A stretch of 64,000 nucleotides of DNA from Gemmatimonadota bacterium. Its GTDB lineage: Bacteria > Gemmatimonadota > Gemmatimonadetes > Gemmatimonadales > Gemmatimonadaceae. A program made the position numbers and the translations under genes. The stretch spans positions 1-64,000 of the forward strand of contig JARIFA010000002.1 of NCBI GenBank assembly GCA_031127075.1. Reading direction: 5' to 3'. How positions within the stretch are numbered: the stretch's first letter is position 1; each line of letters opens with the position of its first letter. Under the pieces are notes generated by a model. That model saw only the letters and a program-made list of their open reading frames with translations. It was not told where the DNA came from and did not search any database. This document shows, in pieces, positions 44,811 through 53,205 of the stretch.

Positions 44811-45476
44811 TCAGGCTTGCAGCAGCCCGAGCCGGAGCGCGAACTGGACATACTCGTGCCGATGCGAGAGGCCGAGCTTGTCCTGAATCCGCTGCTTGTA
44901 CGTGTCGACCGTCTTCGGCGAGATGAAGAGCTGCGAGCCGATCTCGGGCGCCGAGTACCCGTGGGCGGTCAGCCGGAGCACGTCACGCTCGCGCTCAGTG
45001 AGGCGCTCGTAGCGCGATCGCTCCTCCTGCATCGGGTCCTTCCGCTGGTAGCCCTTGGCAAGGATACGAGCTGCCTGCGCCCGGACGAAGATGTCGCCGC
45101 GCGCCACCGCCCGGATCGCGTCGAGCAGTTCGGCGTCCGCCGCGGTCTTCGGGAGGAACCCTGAGGCCCCGGCCTCGAGCATCGGCACCAGGTACTCCTC
45201 CTCCGGATGCATCGTCAGGATGAGTACTCGCGTCGGGATCCCCTTTTCGATGAGCAGCTTGGTCGCCTGCCCTCCATCCACCTCACCGATGGAGAGATCC
45301 ATCACCACCACCGTCGGCTTCAGGCGCTCGGCCATCGCGACCGCCTCGGGACCGGAGGAGGCCTCGCCCACGACGAGCATGTCACGGGCATTGGCGATCA
45401 CGGCCTTGAGGCCAGCACGGACCACGGCATGGTCGTCGGCAAGGAGGACGCGGATGAGTTCGTCGCTAAGGGTCAT
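44811..45476 (-). CDS. NarL/LuxR-family response regulator
   Basis: [78 protein letters not shown] (ORF shows [11 protein letters not shown]). Confidence 0.95.
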   Translation of the reverse strand: [221 protein letters not shown]

Positions 45477-45620
45477 GTCGGGGGGCGCGGAGGGTGGATT
45501 CGGCTCTCGCGAAGAAGGTGGTCTCCCTACAGAGGGGGGCCCAGACGGGAGGGACCTGAAATCCTTCAGGGAATCCCCGACTCGTCCAGCCCCCCCCCCC
45601 GGCCCCGACGCATCATGCCC

Positions 45621-47522
45621 TTACGGGTGGTGGTGGTGCTCCCCGTCGCGCGGGTTCCCGTCCCGGTCATACCGCATCACCATCCCGCGGGCCATGCCCG
45701 AGACCGGGAGCGCCGGCAGGAACCCGACGGCGGGGCCGCCCTGATTCTCGACGCCCATATCGAGGGACATCTTCCGCCACCCCGCGACCGTCATCACCTC
45801 GGTCGTGTCGTCACGGAACGCGTACGCGGCCTTGAGGATCAGCGCCCGCTTCTCGGCGCGCGGCACGGCGTCGTTCGCGAGGATGTCCGAGATGACGTCG
45901 TGCATCGAATGGAGGTTGTCGAAGATGATCGCGATCTCCGGCCAGCGCGTCGCGAAGGTCGGGGCGATCGCCGCCGTCATCGGCATCATCGGTGGATAGC
46001 CATCGGGCGCGCCGGGGATCATCTGCCGGAAGCGGGCGACCGTGGCCATCACCCCCGCCTGCCGCTCCGCCGACGTGCGCCCCACGACGAGCGGCTCGTA
46101 GAGTCCCACCTGCAGCCAGTGATACGCCCAGATGAGCCCGTTGAACTTCGGATAGGCCTGCCGGAACGCGAGCGAGTAGGGCTGCTCCTGCATCAGCGAC
46201 ATGTTCTTCGGCACGAGGCTGAAGGCGAGGTCCGGACGGGAGCGATAATACGTGAGGAGGCGACGCATCTCGGCGTCTTTCGCCGCGTCGTCGAGCCGCT
46301 CGTCCGCGAGGATATCGTAGACCTGCCGGTGCAGGAGATGCGCCCACTCGAACATCATCTTCGCCTCGGGGGCGAGGCGAGCGTAGCGCGGCTCGATGGC
46401 GTCCTCCACGAGCGGGAGCCGGGGCGGGGCGTCGAGCACCTGCGTGGTCAACCGGTCGTAGATCGCGCCCTCGAGCCGACGCTGCGCCTCGGACGGCTGC
46501 GACCAGAGCAGCTCGTAGAGGATGGCGTGGCCGTAATCGAAGGCGTTGAAGAGCCGATCCGCCGCGGGATACCGGCGACGGAACGTGAAGTTGTGCGGCG
46601 CCTGTAGGTAGAACTGCTCGTATGTCGTGATCCACGGGGAGGCCGCGGCACGGGCGGCGGCCTCTGGCGTGACACTCGACGCGGCGGACGCACCGGACGC
46701 GAGCGCCGCGTTCGGCGTCGGGGCCCGCCATCCACGCGCGAACGCGTAGGCGCCACCGAGGGTCAGCCCCCAGTTCGGACCCCCCGAAGCGAGTTGCCGC
46801 CGCAGCCCCGCATCGACCGCGAGCCGCGGCGAGAGCTGGTGGCGGACACCAATCCCCGCCTCCCACTGCGTCGGTGCACCCATCGTCATCGGCGCGCGTG
46901 CCACCACCTCGGCCCCCGCGAGCAACGAGCGGAAGAAGAAGGTGTGGTCCACGGCGAGCCCAGCCTCCCACCGCACCGCATCATCGGCCCCGGGATCCGT
47001 CGCCGCGAGCGCTTCGCCGAGGGTGTACGCGCCGTTCAGGTGCACCCGCCCCCAACCGAGGGTCCGTGTCGCCAGCGCGCGCACCGTGCCCAACGACCTC
47101 GTCGGCGCGAGCGCGCCGGTACCGAGGTGCACCCCGGCCCCGAGCGCGAAGGCTGGGAGCGACCGGGACTCGATGTTCAGTTGGTGGAGTGCTTCGACCT
47201 CGATCCCCGCGAGCCCCGTGGACGGGCCGGGTTGCGAGAGATCATCGCGCGATTCGAAGGGGAACCCGATCTCCAGCTGCGTCCGCGGCAGGAATCCCCA
47301 GGCGATCGAGGGGGCCACCCCGACGGTGGACACCCCACGGCCCGCGCGTGACGCGGTGAGCGGGACGGCTTGCAGTTCGATGGCACGTCGCTCGATGACG
47401 ACGGCATCCTCGGTGCGGAGCGGCCGCCCCCGATCGGTGTTGTAGAAGTCGGTCTGCGCGCCGATGGGGAGGGCGGACCAGAGGAACAAGAGCGCCCCGA
47501 GGGCGCGACGGAGGGCAGGCAT
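45621..47522 (-). CDS. Outer-membrane beta-barrel fused to a large helical domain of unknown function, ends HHHHP
   Basis: Signal peptide MPALRRALGALLFLWSALPIGAQT; N-terminal half of alternating barrel strands (LEIGFPFESR..., HLNGAYTLG, WEAGIGVRHQL, WGLTLGGAYAFARG); C-terminal half ITTYEQFYLQAPHNFTFRRRYPAADRLFNAFDYGHAILYELLWSQ...EWAHLLHRQVYDIL...NLHSMHDVISDIL...GEHHHHP. Confidence 0.7.
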   Translation of the reverse strand: MPALRRALGALLFLWSALPIGAQTDFYNTDRGRPLRTEDAVVIERRAIELQAVPLTASRAGRGVSTVGVAPSIAWGFLPRTQLEIGFPFESRDDLSQPGPSTGLAGIEVEALHQLNIESRSLPAFALGAGVHLGTGALAPTRSLGTVRALATRTLGWGRVHLNGAYTLGEALAATDPGADDAVRWEAGLAVDHTFFFRSLLAGAEVVARAPMTMGAPTQWEAGIGVRHQLSPRLAVDAGLRRQLASGGPNWGLTLGGAYAFARGWRAPTPNAALASGASAASSVTPEAAARAAASPWITTYEQFYLQAPHNFTFRRRYPAADRLFNAFDYGHAILYELLWSQPSEAQRRLEGAIYDRLTTQVLDAPPRLPLVEDAIEPRYARLAPEAKMMFEWAHLLHRQVYDILADERLDDAAKDAEMRRLLTYYRSRPDLAFSLVPKNMSLMQEQPYSLAFRQAYPKFNGLIWAYHWLQVGLYEPLVVGRTSAERQAGVMATVARFRQMIPGAPDGYPPMMPMTAAIAPTFATRWPEIAIIFDNLHSMHDVISDILANDAVPRAEKRALILKAAYAFRDDTTEVMTVAGWRKMSLDMGVENQGGPAVGFLPALPVSGMARGMVMRYDRDGNPRDGEHHHHP

Positions 47523-47627
47523 GGGATCGTCCGGGAGATGGCACCGGCGCGGCGGCTCAGGCGAGCCGTCGGCGGGCGGTGGCACGAATCGAAGGGGCAG
47601 GCCGCGGATCGACGCGGCCGCGGACGA

Positions 47628-48110
47628 TTAGGCGCGCGGAGGGGGCGGTTCGACCCCGACCACCGGCGCGGCCGGGGCATCCGCGATCACCAACCGCGGA
47701 GCGGTCGCGTCCGCACCGATGGGCGCACGCGTGACCAGCACCGTCGGCAGGGCGACGACGGCGCAGGAGGCGAGGTCATCGCAGGGCACCGGTGCCGGCG
47801 CCCCCGGCGAGGAGCGCTCCGCTCCCCCGTCGACCAGCATCGCGTGGCCGTGGTGCGCATTGTGCGCATCGAGCGGCGCAGGCTCACGCGGCACGAGGGG
47901 CTCGCCGTGCGCTGCGTGGCTGCCGTGACGCACAGGCCCGACACCGGTGGTGCCCGTGGTGCCCGTGGTGCCGGTTGCGACGGTCGCACCATCGCGCACC
48001 GCTCCGTCGGCACCCGACATCTCGCACGCGACCATCCCCCGCAGCGGCGCGACGAACAGCGCGACCGCGGCCAGCAGGGTGCCCGCACGATGGAGGAGAC
48101 GTCGACGCAT
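47628..48110 (-). CDS. Secreted Cys/His-rich small protein of unknown function
   Basis: MRRRLLHRAGTLLAAVALFVAPLRGMVACEMSG...RHGSHAAHGEPLVPREPAPLDAHNAHHGHAML...VPCDDLASCAVVALP. The track's start at 48137 lies inside tRNA-Lys; ATG 48110 is the first start outside it. Confidence 0.65.
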   Translation of the reverse strand: MRRRLLHRAGTLLAAVALFVAPLRGMVACEMSGADGAVRDGATVATGTTGTTGTTGVGPVRHGSHAAHGEPLVPREPAPLDAHNAHHGHAMLVDGGAERSSPGAPAPVPCDDLASCAVVALPTVLVTRAPIGADATAPRLVIADAPAAPVVGVEPPPPRA

Positions 48111-48112
48111 GA

Positions 48113-48185
48113 TGACCCGGGTGGGGCTCGAACCCACGACCTACGGCTTAAAAGGCCGCTGCTCTACCGGCTGAGCTACCGGGTC
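48113..48185 (-). tRNA. tRNA-Lys(TTT)
   Basis: Reverse strand GACCCGG TA GCTCAGCCGGTAGAGC A GCGGC CTTTTAA GCCGT AGGTC GTGGG TTCGAGC CCCAC CCGGGTC A; anticodon TTT. Confidence 0.97.
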
Positions 48186-48300
48186 GGACCGGCGCCCCCC
48201 GCAGGGGACCGGTAGCAATCTAGCAGGGTATATTCTCCGGAGCCGCCGCACCCGCCGCCTGACCGGCCGGTGCGGAGCGCCGCCCCGCACCGGAGCCACC

Positions 48301-49170
48301 ATGCCCGAGACCACGCCCACCGATCTGACCGAGATCGTCCGCGAGAAGTATGGCGAGGCTGCCCGCCGCGTCCTCGCCGTCGCCGACGCTCCCGCCACCG
48401 ACGCCGCCGGCTGCTGCGGCCCCGTCAACGCCTGCTGTGGCGGTGCCGCCTTCAATGGCACCGTCGACCCGATCACGTCGAACCTCTACGTGAACGGCGA
48501 GACCGACGAGCTCCCATCGGCCGCCGTGCTCGCCTCCCTTGGCTGCGGCAACCCGACCGCCCTCGCCCAGCTGCACCCGGGCGACGTGGTCCTCGACCTC
48601 GGATCCGGCGGGGGCATCGATGTCATCCTCTCCGCCCGCCGCGTCGGGCCCACCGGGAAGGCCTACGGCCTCGATATGACCGACGACATGCTCGCGCTCG
48701 CGCGGAAGAACGCCGTCGAGGCCGGCATCACGAACGTCGAATTCATCAAGGGCCACATCGAGGCGATTCCGCTCCCCGATGCCTCCGTGGACGTCATCAT
48801 CTCCAACTGCGTCATCAATCTCTCCGCCGACAAGTCGCGCGTCCTTGCCGAAGCGTTCCGGGTGCTCAAGCCGGGCGGCCGCTTCGCCGTCAGCGACGTG
48901 GTCGTCCGCGGCGAGGTGCCGGCCGCGGTCCGGCGTAGCATGGAGCTCTGGATCGGATGCGTCGCCGGCGCGCTCGAGGAGTCGGAGTTCCGACGGCTGC
49001 TGAGCGGGGTTGGCTTCACCGACGTCGAGATTGAACCCACACGGATGTATCGGAGCGAGGACGCCCGCATCTTCCTCGGCGAGTCGGGGGTCGACGTGGA
49101 TGCGAACCTCGCGGAAATCGACGGGAAGTTCATGGCCGCCTTCGTCCGCGGGACGAAGCCCGCCGCGTGA
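48301..49170 (+). CDS. arsM: Arsenite methyltransferase
   Basis: [13 protein letters not shown]...[14 protein letters not shown]...[55 protein letters not shown]...[34 protein letters not shown]...[11 protein letters not shown]. Confidence 0.95.
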   Translation: MPETTPTDLTEIVREKYGEAARRVLAVADAPATDAAGCCGPVNACCGGAAFNGTVDPITSNLYVNGETDELPSAAVLASLGCGNPTALAQLHPGDVVLDLGSGGGIDVILSARRVGPTGKAYGLDMTDDMLALARKNAVEAGITNVEFIKGHIEAIPLPDASVDVIISNCVINLSADKSRVLAEAFRVLKPGGRFAVSDVVVRGEVPAAVRRSMELWIGCVAGALEESEFRRLLSGVGFTDVEIEPTRMYRSEDARIFLGESGVDVDANLAEIDGKFMAAFVRGTKPAA

Positions 49171-49177
49171 ACCCGCG

Positions 49178-49669
49178 ATGAGCACACCGTTCAAGGTCCT
49201 CGTCCTCTGCACCGGGAACTCCGCCCGGAGCCAGATCGGCGAGGCGCTCCTGCAGACCCGCGGTGCCTCCCGTGGCGCGGGCGTGGTGACGGGCGCGAGC
49301 GCCGGCTCCCGTCCCGCTCCCCGCGTGAACCCCTACGCCGTCGAGACGCTCGAGGCCCGTGGGATCGCGTGGCAGGGGCGCACACCGAAGTCGATCGACG
49401 ACGTGGCGGGCGAGGCGTACGACCTCGTGATCACCGTCTGCGACAACGCGCAGGACGCCTGCCCCTTCTTCCCCGGAGCGCGGGCGCAGGTCCACTGGGG
49501 CCTCCCCGATCCGGCCGATGAGACCGAGCCCGAAGCGGCGCGGGCGGCATTCGCGCGGACGTTCGAGGCGCTGGCCGGGCGCGTCGATGCGCTGCTCTCG
49601 CTCCCGCTCGAGCAGCTGACGCCCGCAGAGCTCGGTCAAGCGGCGCAGGCGATCCACGACGCGACGTGA
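49178..49669 (+). CDS. arsC: LMW-PTP-fold arsenate reductase
   Basis: KVLVLCTGNSARSQIGEALL (C-x5-R loop), DLVITVCDNAQDACPFFPG, WGLPDPA; next to arsM. Confidence 0.92.
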   Translation: MSTPFKVLVLCTGNSARSQIGEALLQTRGASRGAGVVTGASAGSRPAPRVNPYAVETLEARGIAWQGRTPKSIDDVAGEAYDLVITVCDNAQDACPFFPGARAQVHWGLPDPADETEPEAARAAFARTFEALAGRVDALLSLPLEQLTPAELGQAAQAIHDAT

Positions 49670-49744
49670 TACGGTGACCCGGACCTAAACCGGGACCTCG
49701 ACTGGACCGTCGATCCACCGGGGCCGACGCAACCCCGGCGCCGG

Positions 49745-51238
49745 TCAGCGCATCGTCGCGCGGCGCTCCGACCGCCACAGCAGCGTACCGACGACGGCCA
49801 GCACCCCAGCCCCGACGACTACGACCCGGTCGGAACCAAGTGCCACGTACCCCGCGAGGAAGACCGACGACACCACCAGCGTGAACGCGGTCACACGCGC
49901 GCCCACCGCGGCGAACTCCGCGAACGAGATGCGGATCCCCTGCCGCTCCGCCATCCCGAGCGTCGTCACATTCGCGGATGCGCCGATCGGCGAACCGTTC
50001 CCGCCGAGGCAGGCCCCGAGGGAAAGTGCCCACCAGAGCACCGTCGCATCACCGGGCAGGGCGGCGACGAGCGACCCGATGATCGGGATGCTCACGGCCA
50101 CGAACGGGATGTTGTCCATCACGGCCGAGAGGACCCCCGCTACCCAGCAGACGAGCAGGGCGGCAAAGATCAACGTCCCACGCTCACCGAAGCCGAGCGC
50201 GGCACTGCCGTCGGTGATCGCCCGACGGAGCCCGCTCGCGAGCGTCTCGATCAGCCCCGTCCCGACCGCCGCGCCCACCAGGATGAAGAGGAACGCGAAG
50301 AAGGTCAGCGTCGGCCACTCGATCTCCTTCTCGAGCACGTGCAGGATCCCGTGCCGCCGCTCCTCGTGCGTGGGCCGCGCGGCGCGGAGATATCGCACAT
50401 CCTGAACGAGCAGGGCGGCCGTCGCCCCGAGCAGCGCAGGGACCGCGGCCGGCATATGCGTGATGCCGTGCGTCACGAACCCGATGAGCACGAAGAAGCT
50501 GATCCCGCCGAGCCATCGCAGCAGGCCGGGGTCGGTGATGCGCGGCCCGTAGCCCGGCTCATCGGCCTGCGCGGGCGCATCGGCCCGCGCACCCATCGCC
50601 GCGCGCAGCTGCCGCGCCCCCCACCAGTGCAGCCCGCACATCATCACCAGCACCGGGATGGTGAGCTCCTCGAGGAACTGCAGGAAGGTGAGCCCCGCCC
50701 CCGACCCGATCATGATGTTCGGCGGGTCACCGATCAGCGTCGCGGTGCCGCCGATATTGGCCGCCATGATCACCGGGAGCAGGACCTGGCGTATCGGCGC
50801 GCCGATCCGCTGCGCGGTGGCGAGCACGATCGGCGTCACGAAGATCACCGTCGTCACGTTGTCGAGGAACGCCGACGCGATCGCGGTGAACCACCAGAGG
50901 AGGGTGATCGCGCGGACCGGCTGTCCACCGAAGCGCTCGAGAATCCGCTCGACGGCCCAGGCGAAGACCCCCGTCTCCTTGAGCACCCCCACCAGCGCCA
51001 TCATCGCGGCCAGCAGGAGGAGCACGTTCACGTCGAGCGCCTGCGCCGTCGCCTCGAAGGTGAGGAGCTTGTAGGGAGTGAGATAGGTCACGGCCCACAT
51101 CACCGCCACCGCCGTCATCACGACGAGCACCCGGTGCGCCTTCTCCACGGCGAGCGTCGCAAAGAGCGCGACGAGCAGCGCGGCGACAATCGCCTGCGAG
51201 ATCGGGTCGGTGGTGCTGCCGAGGAGGGTCTCGTGCAT
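49745..51238 (-). CDS. ArsB/NhaD-family (IT superfamily) anion or Na+/H+ transporter
   Basis: FLDNVTTVIFVTPIVLATAQRIG, GGTATLIGDPPNIMIGSGAGLTFLQF, AVMDNIPFVAVSIPII, GACLGGNGSPIGASANV; 11-13 hydrophobic segments. Confidence 0.9.
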   Translation of the reverse strand: MHETLLGSTTDPISQAIVAALLVALFATLAVEKAHRVLVVMTAVAVMWAVTYLTPYKLLTFEATAQALDVNVLLLLAAMMALVGVLKETGVFAWAVERILERFGGQPVRAITLLWWFTAIASAFLDNVTTVIFVTPIVLATAQRIGAPIRQVLLPVIMAANIGGTATLIGDPPNIMIGSGAGLTFLQFLEELTIPVLVMMCGLHWWGARQLRAAMGARADAPAQADEPGYGPRITDPGLLRWLGGISFFVLIGFVTHGITHMPAAVPALLGATAALLVQDVRYLRAARPTHEERRHGILHVLEKEIEWPTLTFFAFLFILVGAAVGTGLIETLASGLRRAITDGSAALGFGERGTLIFAALLVCWVAGVLSAVMDNIPFVAVSIPIIGSLVAALPGDATVLWWALSLGACLGGNGSPIGASANVTTLGMAERQGIRISFAEFAAVGARVTAFTLVVSSVFLAGYVALGSDRVVVVGAGVLAVVGTLLWRSERRATMR

Positions 51239-51340
51239 CGGTCGGGGGTGGGGGGAGGACCGAAAGGTGGAACCGGGGCCGACGGGACGGCAGGGGGCCA
51301 CGGAGCGCCAGCGCCGCGCGGCACACGACCCGCGCGGCGC

Positions 51341-51964
51341 TCAGAGCTCCAGCTGTCCCCCGAGCGCGGTGCGACAGAACTGCACCCGATGATGCGCGGT
51401 GAGCCCGTGCGAGCGGAGCGCCGCGAGATGTACGGGGGTCCCGTACCCCGCGTTGGCCTGCCAGCCGTACGCTTGATGGCGCGCCGCGAGCCGCGCCATC
51501 AAGCGGTCACGCACCACTTTGGCCACGATGCTCGCACAGCCGATGGTGTAGCAGGCGGCATCGCCGCCCACGATGCCGCGGTGCGGGACGCCGAGGGTCT
51601 TCAACTCACGGCCATCCACCAGCACCTCGTCCGGCCGCACCGGAAGAGCGGCGAGCGCACGCGCCATCGCGCGGATCGTCGCCTGCAGGATGTTGTACCG
51701 CGCGATCTCCGCGACCGACGAGGCCCGAACCGCGATCGCGACGGCCTCCGCCTGGATGCGCGCGGAGAGCCGCTCGCGGTCCGCGGCACGCAGCTGTTTG
51801 GAATCGGTCACGCCCGGGATCGCACGACGATCCGCCGGCATGATCACCGCACAAACGACGACGGGGCCCGCGAGGGGGCCCCGTCCGACTTCATCGACAC
51901 CGGCGATGTGCGCGGCACCGGCCTTCCGGAGCGACCGCTCGAGCGCGCTCCAGCCGCCGGCCAC
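51341..51964 (-). CDS. rnhB: Ribonuclease HII
   Basis: HIAGVDEVGRGPLAGPVVVCAVIMP...DSKQLRAADRERL...ASIVAKVVRDRLM...GYGTPVHLAAL. GTG 51964 preferred over the ORF start 52228, which overlaps rplS. Confidence 0.95.
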   Translation of the reverse strand: MAGGWSALERSLRKAGAAHIAGVDEVGRGPLAGPVVVCAVIMPADRRAIPGVTDSKQLRAADRERLSARIQAEAVAIAVRASSVAEIARYNILQATIRAMARALAALPVRPDEVLVDGRELKTLGVPHRGIVGGDAACYTIGCASIVAKVVRDRLMARLAARHQAYGWQANAGYGTPVHLAALRSHGLTAHHRVQFCRTALGGQLEL

Positions 51965-51971
51965 GAACCGC

Positions 51972-52349
51972 TTACGCCTCGGTGGTCCCGGACGCGGGGA
52001 CCTGCACCCGCACCTTCCGCTCCGTGATCCGGGCGGCCTTGCCCGTGACGTCGCGGAGGTAGAAGAGCTTGGCGCGGCGCACGCGGCCCCGGCGCACAAC
52101 CTTGATCTCGGCGAGCATCGGGGAGTGGAGCGGGAAGATGCGCTCGACACCGACGCCGTTGGAGATCTTGCGGACGGTGAAGGTCGCACCGACCTCGGTG
52201 CCACGACGGGCGATGCAGACACCCTCAAAAGCCTGCAGACGCTCCTTCTCCCCTTCCTTCACGCGGACGTTCACGCGGAGGGTGTCACCGGCGCGGAAAT
52301 CGGGCACGGTCTTGAGGTAGGCCTTCTGGGTCTCAGAGAACGGATGCAT
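51972..52349 (-). CDS. rplS: 50S ribosomal protein L19
   Basis: [83 protein letters not shown]. Confidence 0.98.
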   Translation of the reverse strand: MHPFSETQKAYLKTVPDFRAGDTLRVNVRVKEGEKERLQAFEGVCIARRGTEVGATFTVRKISNGVGVERIFPLHSPMLAEIKVVRRGRVRRAKLFYLRDVTGKAARITERKVRVQVPASGTTEA

Positions 52350-52357
52350 GGCAGGCT

Positions 52358-52379
52358 CCGGACCGAACGATGGTCCGAT
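52358..52379 (-). promoter_or_regulatory. Hairpin in rplS 5' leader (possible L19 leader element)
   Basis: Reverse strand CGGACC-ATCGTTC-GGTCCG ending about 10 nt before the rplS ATG. Confidence 0.35.
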
Positions 52380-52492
52380 GAAAGTGTCTGGTCGAGCCTT
52401 TCAAGCTATGACGGCTGCGAGGCTTGCGCAACGGGGCGTGCTCCGCATCGCCGGGGTGCCCTGAAGCACCGCCCCCGATCTGTTCCCTCTGG

Positions 52493-52562
52493 CCCCTTAC
52501 CCCTGACCCCTGACCCCTGACCCCTCACCCCTGACCCCTGCCCCCTGACCCCTGAGCCCTGC
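52493..52562. repeat. 7-bp tandem repeat, 10 units (CCCCTGA consensus)
   Basis: CCCCTTA CCCCTGA CCCCTGA CCCCTGA CCCCTCA CCCCTGA CCCCTGC CCCCTGA CCCCTGA GCCCTGC. Confidence 0.97.
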
Positions 52563-53205
52563 TGTTCGTGAGCCTCTCCCCCTCCTCCCGCCGCCACCGC
52601 TCGATCGCCGCGTGGTTCCCGCTCAGAAGGACCTCCGGGACCCCGTGCCCGCGATACTCCGCCGGCCGCGTGTAGCTCGGCGCCGAGATCCCCCGGTCGT
52701 AGAAGGAATCCGTTCGGGCGCTCTCGATGTCGCTCATCGCCCCAGGCAGCAGCCGGACGACCGCGTCGACGATAGCCAGCGCGGCCGGCTCCCCGCCCGA
52801 GAGGACGAAATCCCCAAGCGAGATCTCCTCGGTGGCGAGATGATCGGCGACCCGCTGGTCCACGTCCTTGTAATGCCCGCAGAGCAGCGTCAGCTCCGTC
52901 CCCTCGGCGAACCGGACCGCGTCGGCGTGACGGAAGACCTTGCCGCGTGGAGAGAGCAGGACAATCGGCCGCGTCGCCCCCACCGACTCGACCGCCTCGA
53001 AGAACGGCGCGGCCTTCATCACCATTCCCGGCCCGCCGCCGAAGGGCGCGTCATCCACCGTGTGGTGCCGGTCGTGCGCGAACGTCCGGAGGTCGATGCA
53101 CCGGTACGTCACGAGCCCCGCCTCCGCCGCGCGTTTGGGGATGCTCAATCCGAGCGGCCCCGAGAAGAAGTCGGGGAAGATCGAGACGATGTTGATGGTA
53201 AGCAT
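52525..53205 (-). CDS. trmD: tRNA (guanine-N1)-methyltransferase
   Basis: NIVSIFPDFFSGPLGLSIPKRAAEAGLVTYRCIDLRTFAHDRHHTVDDAPFGGGPGMVMKAAPFFEAV...LLCGHYKDVDQRV...SLGDFVLSGGEPAALAIVDAVVRLLPG. Confidence 0.97.
   Translation of the reverse strand: MLTINIVSIFPDFFSGPLGLSIPKRAAEAGLVTYRCIDLRTFAHDRHHTVDDAPFGGGPGMVMKAAPFFEAVESVGATRPIVLLSPRGKVFRHADAVRFAEGTELTLLCGHYKDVDQRVADHLATEEISLGDFVLSGGEPAALAIVDAVVRLLPGAMSDIESARTDSFYDRGISAPSYTRPAEYRGHGVPEVLLSGNHAAIERWRREEGERLTNSRAQGSGGRGQG

Noticed and set aside
48111-48137. Start codon at 48137 for the Cys/His protein (MGSSPTRVI...)
   Set aside because: Lies inside the 3' half of tRNA-Lys; the signal peptide begins properly at ATG 48110.
49685-49710. Terminator hairpin between arsC and the transporter
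   Set aside because: Only about 5 bp of uninterrupted pairing (CCCGG/CCGGG), too weak to call.
51965-52228. Upstream extension of the rnhB ORF
   Set aside because: Overlaps rplS out of frame and is Ser/Arg-rich; RNase HII begins at about 51964.
52493-52562. CRISPR-like array
   Set aside because: Direct 7-bp tandem repeats without spacers and no cas genes in the window; it is a microsatellite/STRR-type repeat.
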